Origin: Candidatus Aquicultor sp.
Lineage (GTDB): Bacteria; Actinomycetota; Aquicultoria; Aquicultorales; Aquicultoraceae
DNA: 64,000 bases
Direction of reading: 5' to 3'
Assembly (NCBI GenBank): GCA_036504445.1
Contig: DASXVE010000025.1
Coordinates: 248,001 to 312,000 of the forward strand
The notes under the pieces were generated by a model. That model did not search any database. It was not told the origin of the DNA and saw only the letters and a list, made by a program, of their open reading frames with translations. This document shows positions 58,657-64,000 of the stretch, one piece after another. The first letter of the stretch is position 1, and every line of letters begins with the position of its first letter. The position numbers were made by a program, and so were the translations under genes.

Positions 58657-58715
58657 TCTGGGCTTTCCTGCTAGGCGATGTTATGCGACACTGCTTTTAA
58701 CTGTAAGATCAACGA

Positions 58716-59261
58716 TTAACGTGCGAGGTGCTTTGGCTCGTAGCGAACACGTGAGACCTGTGGTCGAACAGCTCGCGCAAGCACGATATCACGCGAAACT
58801 ATCAATATACCTATCGCTACAAGAATATCGCCGAGGCTAATACCGGTTGCCCCCGGGTAAGCTTGAGGGAGCGAGAACACATCCCCGAGGAACCATAGCG
58901 GTGCCAGGGTTTGAGAACTTGTCGGAGTCCCCGCAAATGCAACCGCCGCCGGCGTAGACCCGTCTGTGATAAGCGCGATCAGATTGAGCAATAAGCCCGT
59001 AGCTATAAGCCCCATAAAACGAATCTGACGGTTTAGCAGCATAAAACCGATAACCATAAGATACGAAACAGCCTGCGCGACATTGTTTACTGTTGCCGGC
59101 AAGTTGAAAGTAAACCCGATTGCACACAAAACAATCTGAATACAACACGCTATAACGACCAGGAATCCAAATTTGATATAGAGAAGGGAGAATGAATTGC
59201 TATTGCCCCCTTGAATGTAGCCGATGATAACGCCGAGCACTGCGCATACTAATACCAACAT
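58716..59261 (-). CDS. DUF5317 membrane protein
   Basis: A 181-residue protein with four or five predicted membrane spans. GLIATGLLLNLIALITDGST is followed by a central soluble-like loop, then PLWFLGDVFSLPQAYPGATG and ISLGDILVAIGILIV, matching the DUF5317 pattern (found in Clostridia and Actinobacteria). Function unknown. The end VRYEPKHLAR is basic. ATG 59261 follows AAGGAGGGAAGC. Convergent with panD. Confidence 0.82.
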   Translation of the reverse strand: MLVLVCAVLGVIIGYIQGGNSNSFSLLYIKFGFLVVIACCIQIVLCAIGFTFNLPATVNNVAQAVSYLMVIGFMLLNRQIRFMGLIATGLLLNLIALITDGSTPAAVAFAGTPTSSQTLAPLWFLGDVFSLPQAYPGATGISLGDILVAIGILIVSRDIVLARAVRPQVSRVRYEPKHLAR

Positions 59262-59545
59262 GCTGCTTCCCTCCTTGGTAATTCTCGATTTGTCCCCTTA
59301 ATTTTTATTTCGACATAATACGTACCAGGTTTAGTAAAAGACAGTGTTAATTTCAAATATTTGTTCTTTTTAATGCCGATGCCGGTGTGGCCCCAATATC
59401 CACAGCGCTCACCAAGACTTTTTAAGTCGTGCGCTCATGCAAATATGCGGTAGAATTATAACCGTTACCCCCGACGCCGTAGCACATATGCTAGGCGTGT
59501 CAGGAATCCGGGAATATACCGGTACTTCGAAATTTTAGGAGCAGG

Positions 59546-60424
59546 ATGAGCGGCTATGTCAGAATCGCGATTGCGGCCGTAATTTGGGGATCGATTGGGG
59601 TTATCGCCCGCACGATTAACTTACCGGTCCCGATTCTCACCCTGTACAGGGTGTTTTTTGCGGCGGTTGCAATCTTTATTTATATAATAGCAAAGCGCAA
59701 GCTCGGTACTCTAGCGGTCGGTAAAAATATCTACCGTATTGTTTTCATGGGGGCCCTACTTGCTGTTAACTGGCTGGCGTTTTTCTACAGCATCAAACTT
59801 ACATCAGTCGCAAATACGGTTCTCTTAACGTATACGGCACCGATTTATGTCGCGATTTTGGCACCGCTCTTCCTGAAAGAGCGGTTGGAAAGGATCACGA
59901 TTATTACGCTTATCATCTCGCTGATCGGCGCGGTCTGTATCGCATCGCCATCGTTGTTTCATTTCGGCGTCAGCGATATCCCCGGTATCATGTGGGCATT
60001 CATCTCTTCAATTACCTATGCGGTCCTCGTTATCTTAGCAAAACCGCTTACAGAGCGTCTCAGCGTTCTCCCGATACTGTTTTACGAAGAATTAACATGC
60101 ACTGTTGTGCTGACACCATCGCTTTTTCTCTATCACGACTACACGATAAGCGGGGCCACCTTGGCGCTGCTTGCTCTCCTCGGCGTCGTTCATACAGCGC
60201 TTGCGGCAGCCTTCTATTTGACCGGATTGCGCGACGTAAAAGCGCAGCACGTAGGCATCTTTACGTATCTTGATCCGGTAAGCGCCGTTATTTTCGCTGC
60301 GGCTTTTCTCGGTGAGATTCCGCCAATAACAACATTAATCGGTGGGGCTCTCATTATTATCTCGGGTGTACTGCTGATATGGGTGACCAGCCAGCGCATT
60401 AATGCTGAGATTGTTGCAGAATAA
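59546..60424 (+). CDS. EamA/DMT-family transporter
   Basis: A 292-residue permease with ten predicted membrane helices in two EamA repeats. Repeat one includes RIAIAAVIWGSIGVIARTIN and FFAAVAIFIYIIAKRKLG, the junction LTSVANTVLLTYTAPIYVAI, and repeat two GIMWAFISSITYAVLVILAK and the end GGALIIISGVLLIWV. Drug/metabolite efflux or amino-acid export are family roles; substrate unknown. ATG 59546 follows AGGAGCAGG. It is a single gene with a strong terminator 82 bases downstream. Confidence 0.92.
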   Translation: MSGYVRIAIAAVIWGSIGVIARTINLPVPILTLYRVFFAAVAIFIYIIAKRKLGTLAVGKNIYRIVFMGALLAVNWLAFFYSIKLTSVANTVLLTYTAPIYVAILAPLFLKERLERITIITLIISLIGAVCIASPSLFHFGVSDIPGIMWAFISSITYAVLVILAKPLTERLSVLPILFYEELTCTVVLTPSLFLYHDYTISGATLALLALLGVVHTALAAAFYLTGLRDVKAQHVGIFTYLDPVSAVIFAAAFLGEIPPITTLIGGALIIISGVLLIWVTSQRINAEIVAE

Positions 60425-60505
60425 GCAAAAAGGCTGATCCGCATCCGGCAATCTGTGATATTTTACGGCCGCTGTAAGCCTGACCGTTGTCGCCTGCGGC
60501 AATAA

Positions 60506-60540
60506 AAATGAGGGCTCATGATAGAGCCCTCATTTATTTA
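60506..60540. terminator. Bidirectional intrinsic terminator
   Basis: 12-bp perfect stem, aaatgagggctc (60506-60517) with gagccctcattt (60524-60535) and 6-base loop, with aataa/ttatt flanks giving T runs on both strands. Ends both the EamA gene (plus) and the small protein gene stopping at 60591 (minus). Confidence 0.9.
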
Positions 60541-60590
60541 AACACCGCATAGCTATTGCTATGGCTGGTGTGGCGCTTGCGCCATATTAT

Positions 60591-60818
60591 CTAAAGTGAC
60601 TTAATCTTGTTTGCAAGCTCGGCGGCTTTCGCCTTATCCATCACAAGACCGGCCGATATCTCAACCCACTTCGCAAGCTCGGGGAGATGAGCTGGCGTAA
60701 TATTATCGATAGCTAAACCATTCATGTGTGAACTTGTCTGGCGCTCGATAAAACGGCGTGCTGCCGGGCCCATGTATCTGCTTGCAACAGCGACTACTTT
60801 TTCTCCAATGTCTGACAT
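60591..60818 (-). CDS. Small helical protein, partner of Cache-HAMP receptor (unknown)
   Basis: A 75-residue protein. MSDIGEKVVAVASRYMGPAA, then RRFIERQTSSHMNGL and ITPAHLPELAKWVEISAGLV, giving four or so helices; no membrane span. ATG 60818 lies 11 bases after GGAGG; TTG 60836 would add six residues. It begins directly after the receptor stop (60844), so co-expression is clear. Could be a signalling adaptor for the output-less receptor. No family recognised. Confidence 0.75.
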   Translation of the reverse strand: MSDIGEKVVAVASRYMGPAARRFIERQTSSHMNGLAIDNITPAHLPELAKWVEISAGLVMDKAKAAELANKIKSL

Positions 60819-60843
60819 TGTGTGACCATCCTCCAAGCTTTGC

Positions 60844-62091
60844 TTAAGCTGATTTATCGACGTCTTCTGAAGACATCAGGAACTTGATACTAATGACCAT
60901 GCGATCGAACGCTTTTGCGAGAACGCCGATCTCGTCGTTCGAATCGACATCAACTGTGACGTTTGTATCGCCCATGCTGATTTTTTCAGCAACTTCGGTT
61001 AAGTGCTTTACCGGTTTTGTGATCTGTGAGCTTATCCACAGCGCGGCGACCGTTACGATAACGATACTGATGAGAACGAGCATCCAGAAGTTATTGTACA
61101 GGCTGGCAACCGATGAACTTATACCGGTGCTTACCGTGTTAGCCGATTGCATAATCTCGGCCGTCGGCAAAGCGGAAACGACATACCACTCTTGACCCGG
61201 AACCGGCACCTTTGTGTACGCCGCAGTCCACTCCTGGCCGCGATCGTTAAAGGTGACAAAACCGTGATCACCGGTAAGCTGATTATCAGGGATAACCGTA
61301 CCCGGATGTTTCTCGTCGCACACCATGTATTTTGGATGGTAGAGATAGACGCCTTTAGGAAGAACCGTTCCGTCTGTCTCCTGGTATTTTTTATCAATCA
61401 TAAAGGCATAGCCCGACTTACCGAACTTGGTATCGGCAACAACTTTGGTGATTGCGTTGCCCATGAAATTGATCTGTGTCAATCCAACACGCTGGCCGTT
61501 AATTGTTACCGGCATGCTATAACGAATCTCAGCCTCACCGGTCGAGCCGCTGATATTAAGCGCTGAGATGTAGATCGAGTTGTCCGGGACTAATTTTGCG
61601 TTCATTGGGGTCATAAACCAAACGGTGTCACCCTTAAACGTGTTGCCTTCTTGGCTGGCTTTGCCGCCCTCAATCTTTGTGATGTTAAAGCCGTCTTTGT
61701 AGAAGAACCTTACCATGCTCATGTCGGGGCGCCAGAACTTCTCGAAGTATTTCTCGGCGGTTGTCTTTGCAGGCGATGTCTTCCAGTTGCCGCCTGCCAT
61801 CCTTGCTGCAAATACGGCTTCTTTGCCCGGGAAGTTGTTCAGAGTACTGATGTCGTTCTTGTACTGCTCGTGAAGCAACTTTACCTGGTCGGTTGTGTTT
61901 TTCGATTCGCTAAGCAGCTGAGATTTTGCCTGTGTGGCAACCTCATTGGAAACCTGTTTCGAGACCTGGTTTCCCATGCCCTTAACGTTCGCTGTGCCGG
62001 TAAGACCAAGGATTGCGAGTGGTACGAGCGATAGAACAATAGATGCGATCAAGAGCTTAGTTCTGATACTGTAAGTGCGTTTTTCTTTCAT
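60844..62091 (-). CDS. Cache-HAMP receptor without output domain
   Basis: A 415-residue membrane sensor. TM1 is about residues 12-34 (LLIASIVLSLVPLAILGLTG). The extracellular dCache-like domain (about 40-330) holds WRPDMSMVRFFYKDGFNITK and VGLTQINFMGNAITKVV, YHPKYMVCDEKHPGTVIPDN and FNDRGQEWTAAYTKVPVPGQ. TM2 is about 336-356, followed by HAMP (about 357-408, ITKPVKHLTEVAEKISMGDT). The chain stops eight or so residues later: no MCP, kinase or cyclase domain. The 75-residue gene downstream likely completes the pathway. ATG 62091 follows CGGAGGAGAAGAA. ATACAC-CGG-GTGTAT at 62111-62125 may be an operator. Confidence 0.88.
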   Translation of the reverse strand: MKEKRTYSIRTKLLIASIVLSLVPLAILGLTGTANVKGMGNQVSKQVSNEVATQAKSQLLSESKNTTDQVKLLHEQYKNDISTLNNFPGKEAVFAARMAGGNWKTSPAKTTAEKYFEKFWRPDMSMVRFFYKDGFNITKIEGGKASQEGNTFKGDTVWFMTPMNAKLVPDNSIYISALNISGSTGEAEIRYSMPVTINGQRVGLTQINFMGNAITKVVADTKFGKSGYAFMIDKKYQETDGTVLPKGVYLYHPKYMVCDEKHPGTVIPDNQLTGDHGFVTFNDRGQEWTAAYTKVPVPGQEWYVVSALPTAEIMQSANTVSTGISSSVASLYNNFWMLVLISIVIVTVAALWISSQITKPVKHLTEVAEKISMGDTNVTVDVDSNDEIGVLAKAFDRMVISIKFLMSSEDVDKSA

Positions 62092-62110
62092 TTCTTCTCC
62101 TCCGTTTTGT

Positions 62111-62125
62111 ATACACCGGGTGTAT
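62111..62125. promoter_or_regulatory. Short inverted repeat upstream of Cache-HAMP gene
   Basis: atacac-cgg-gtgtat (6-bp arms, 3-base centre), 20 bases upstream of the start codon and close to the ribosome site. Could be a repressor operator or a hairpin that masks the SD. Weak evidence. Confidence 0.4.
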
Positions 62126-62290
62126 TGTCGAGGGCACTTCTCTGATTAGTGGCTAACCGCAGCATCATAATTTCCTCGCAAGTCCTAAAAGCTACTAATC
62201 CTTTGTTGTCATTTCTATCGTCATTTGCAAATAAGACTTAATATCCCTCGGGGGCATTTATAAAAGAATTTTAAACGAGGAGGTCGTACC

Positions 62291-62335
62291 GGCCGTAAAA
62301 GCGCCGGTGAGTTATTCGAAAGCGCTTTTACGGCC
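62291..62335. terminator. Long-stem terminator-like hairpin downstream of formate dehydrogenase gene
   Basis: 14-bp perfect stem ggccgtaaaagcgc (62291-62304) with gcgcttttacggcc (62322-62335), loop of 17. T-rich tail only weakly on the plus strand (tgttgttaat). It lies about 90 bases past the fdhA stop and likely separates it from the Cache-HAMP gene. The rest of 62126-62426 shows no gene. Confidence 0.65.
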
Positions 62336-62426
62336 TGTTGTTAATAGGATTATTCTATGTTATAGACAATATATTTGCTTGCTATATGTCTACAATATTT
62401 ATCGCTAGACATCTTAGTATTGTGGC

Positions 62427-64000
62427 CTACGCCCGTTCAAGCAGCACCGCCGCTACCTTTAGTTCAGGAATCTTAGCGATTGGATCGAGCGCGGTATTGG
62501 TAAGCTCGTTCGCCGCCGATTCCGCGTAGTGAAATGGCATAAAGACAACACCGCGTTTAATGCCTTCGGTAACGACCGCGGTTGTTTCAACCCGTCCCCG
62601 ACGGCTTGCTACCGTTACCTTATCACCGCTGGTTACGCCAAGCTCATTGGCATCAGCCGGGTTGATCTCAACCCAACTCTGTGGCGCGAGCGTCTCCAGT
62701 GCACTTGAGCGCCGCGTCATTGTGCCGGTATGGTACTGCCACAAGCTGCGGCCTGTAGTAAGAATAAGCGGGTACTCGCCGTCCGTCTCTTCGGCGGCGG
62801 CTTTAAACTCGACCGGACTAAAGAGCCCTTTGCCGCTGGCAAAGCCCTGGGTATGAAGAATCGGCGTACCCGGGTGATCTTCCTTCGGGCACGGCCATTG
62901 CAGGCCCCGTTCTTCGAGGCGCGCGTAGGTGATACCGGCATAACTTGGGGTTAAGCGCCGGATCTCCGCCCAAACATCCTCAACTTTACCGTACTTCATC
63001 GGGTAACGAAGCGTTTGCGCGATGTCTGCGATAATCTGCCAATCCGCTTTAGCCTTACCCGGAGCTTGGCTGGCTTGTCGAACGCGCTGTACCCGCCGCT
63101 CGGTGTTGGTAAACGTGCCGTCTTTTTCCGCAAAAGCGGCGCCGGGAAGCACAACATCGGCAAGCCGTGCGGTCTCGGTTAGGAAGATATCCTGTACCAC
63201 AAGAAAGTCGAGCTTGCCCAGTGCATCTTTGACGTGGCCGGTATTGGGGTCGGAGACGATCGGGTTCTCACCCATAATATACAGCGCGTGGATGGTACCG
63301 TCCCCGGCACCGTCCATTATCTCCGAGAGCGTCAGGCCGACTTTACTTGAGAGATCGACCCCCCACTCGGTCTCGAACTTAGCGCGAGTCGATGCGTCGT
63401 CAACCCGTTGATAGCCGGTATAGACGTTCGGCAGGCCGCCCATATCGCAAGCGCCCTGCACATTATTCTGCCCTCTCAGCGGATTCACGCCGGCACCGCG
63501 CTTGCCGATATTGCCGGTCATCATTGCCAGGTTGGCGATTGCAAGCACGTTATCGGTGCCTGTCGTGTGCTGCGTGATACCCATTGTATAGCAAATTGCC
63601 GCGCGCTCCGCTTTCGCGTAGAGGCACGCCGCTTCTGTTAGCTCGGCTGCCGGCACGCCGGTAATCTTCTCGACCACTTCGGGCGTGTACTTCTGCACGA
63701 TTTTCTCGAGCGCGTTAAACCCTTCGGTGCGCTCGGCGATAAAGGCACGATCGACCAACCCCTCAGAGATGATCACATTCATAAGCCCGTTTAAGAGCGC
63801 TACGTTCGTGCCCGGCGTCAAGTTCAGCCAGACGTCGGCGTAATCGACCAAGCGAATCCGGCGCGGGTCGGCGACGATAAGTTTGGCACCGTTTTCACGT
63901 ACCGCCTTTTTCATCTGGTAGCCGATGATCGGATGCGCTTCGGTCGTATTCGAGCCGAGAACGAGAATTACCTCGGCTTCAGCAAGATCGTCGATAGAAT
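62427..64000 (-). CDS. fdhA: Molybdopterin oxidoreductase, formate dehydrogenase alpha-type (5' end beyond window)
   Basis: C-terminal two thirds, about 525 visible residues, of a bis-MGD enzyme, probably formate dehydrogenase (FdhF/FdhA). The open frame runs off the right edge, so the N-terminal Fe-S motif and the active-site Sec/Cys are not visible. GNIGKRGAGVNPLRGQNNVQ and GACDMGGLPN are the FdhF-type MGD-binding sequence. VVQDIFLTETARLADVVLPG, FAEKDGTFTNTERRVQRVRQ and LILTTGRSLWQYHTGTMTRR follow, with the C-terminal cap VEINPADANELGVTSGDKV. Partners (FeS/NADH-binding subunits) would be upstream, outside. Alternative: NADH-dependent or hydrogenase-linked FDH. Confidence 0.93.
   Translation of the reverse strand, partial: SIDDLAEAEVILVLGSNTTEAHPIIGYQMKKAVRENGAKLIVADPRRIRLVDYADVWLNLTPGTNVALLNGLMNVIISEGLVDRAFIAERTEGFNALEKIVQKYTPEVVEKITGVPAAELTEAACLYAKAERAAICYTMGITQHTTGTDNVLAIANLAMMTGNIGKRGAGVNPLRGQNNVQGACDMGGLPNVYTGYQRVDDASTRAKFETEWGVDLSSKVGLTLSEIMDGAGDGTIHALYIMGENPIVSDPNTGHVKDALGKLDFLVVQDIFLTETARLADVVLPGAAFAEKDGTFTNTERRVQRVRQASQAPGKAKADWQIIADIAQTLRYPMKYGKVEDVWAEIRRLTPSYAGITYARLEERGLQWPCPKEDHPGTPILHTQGFASGKGLFSPVEFKAAAEETDGEYPLILTTGRSLWQYHTGTMTRRSSALETLAPQSWVEINPADANELGVTSGDKVTVASRRGRVETTAVVTEGIKRGVVFMPFHYAESAANELTNTALDPIAKIPELKVAAVLLERA

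Noticed and set aside
1-64000. CRISPR array or prophage
   Set aside because: No regularly spaced identical repeats, cas genes, integrase or phage structural genes were seen; HNH and XRE genes alone do not support a prophage.

Overview
The window is a 64 kb stretch of a bacterial chromosome of roughly 50% G+C. The gene set suggests a free-living, probably anaerobic, motile or piliated bacterium from a deep lineage, perhaps an early-branching actinobacterial or Firmicutes-like group. Hints are DUF5317, DUF3842 and CooT family genes, a secreted NlpC/P60 protein, a Ser/Thr kinase, leaderless-type starts and the absence of any outer-membrane gene. The phylum is an inference; no rRNA gene is present. 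The right edge carries a formate dehydrogenase-type molybdoenzyme, and a ferredoxin gene lies mid-window.

Layout. 1-4007 (minus): an alpha-glucan operon of GT4 glycosyltransferase, GH57 amylase and a eukaryotic-type GT3 glycogen synthase cut by the left edge. 4535-5785: three small regulator or unknown genes around a shared control region, and a 53-residue membrane protein. 6351-13599 (plus): a compact DNA-end-processing operon, NurA nuclease, an orphan HAS-barrel-like protein, HerA translocase, Mre11/SbcD and Rad50/SbcC, an arrangement best known from archaea. 13652-18176: Hsp20, an aminotransferase, an HTH-less LysR effector-domain protein, and a coupled fba-pfk pair. 18392-23102 (minus): holin-like, Cys-motif and phasin-like proteins, a HAD phosphatase, a translin homologue, Hsp33, acylphosphatase and an HNH nuclease. 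23213-30877: signalling genes (Ser/Thr kinase with discoidin-like ectodomain, degenerate GGDEF protein, STAS protein, EAL remnant, CheX) mixed with a four-BON protein, a glutamine amidotransferase and a CelD/BcsL-type acyltransferase. 30951-35552: PilB, a secreted lytic transglycosylase and an MCP without ectodomain.

35553-36543 is a decay island holding an IS3 transposase fragment and a broken CaCA cation antiporter. It is followed by a three-gene ABC-2 exporter (36540-39044), tRNA-Pro(CGG), an M50 protease with CBS domains, a ferredoxin, PilT, YjbQ and cell-wall proteins, including an NlpC/P60 protein that appears to start at AUU and a degenerate CwlM-like amidase. A candidate structured RNA (46203-46320, minus) lies between lon and a DUF5658 gene.

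49147-55469 (plus) joins a PIN-TM-TPR fusion protein, trxB, trxA, DUF3842 and CooT to a nickel/cobalt ECF transporter (CbiM-PDGLE, a His-rich CbiQ, CbiO) and a small His-tailed protein. 55554-58656 is the pantothenate operon (DUF2520 putative ketopantoate reductase, panB, panC, panD). The right end has DUF5317, an EamA transporter, a Cache-HAMP receptor lacking an output domain with a 75-residue partner, and the C-terminal part of a formate dehydrogenase alpha subunit.

The most promising leads are the NurA-HAS-HerA-Mre11-Rad50 operon, the unassigned RNA downstream of lon, the PIN-TM-TPR protein beside thioredoxin genes, the histidine-rich metal locus and the two apparent AUU starts. No CRISPR array, complete mobile element or replication origin was seen.
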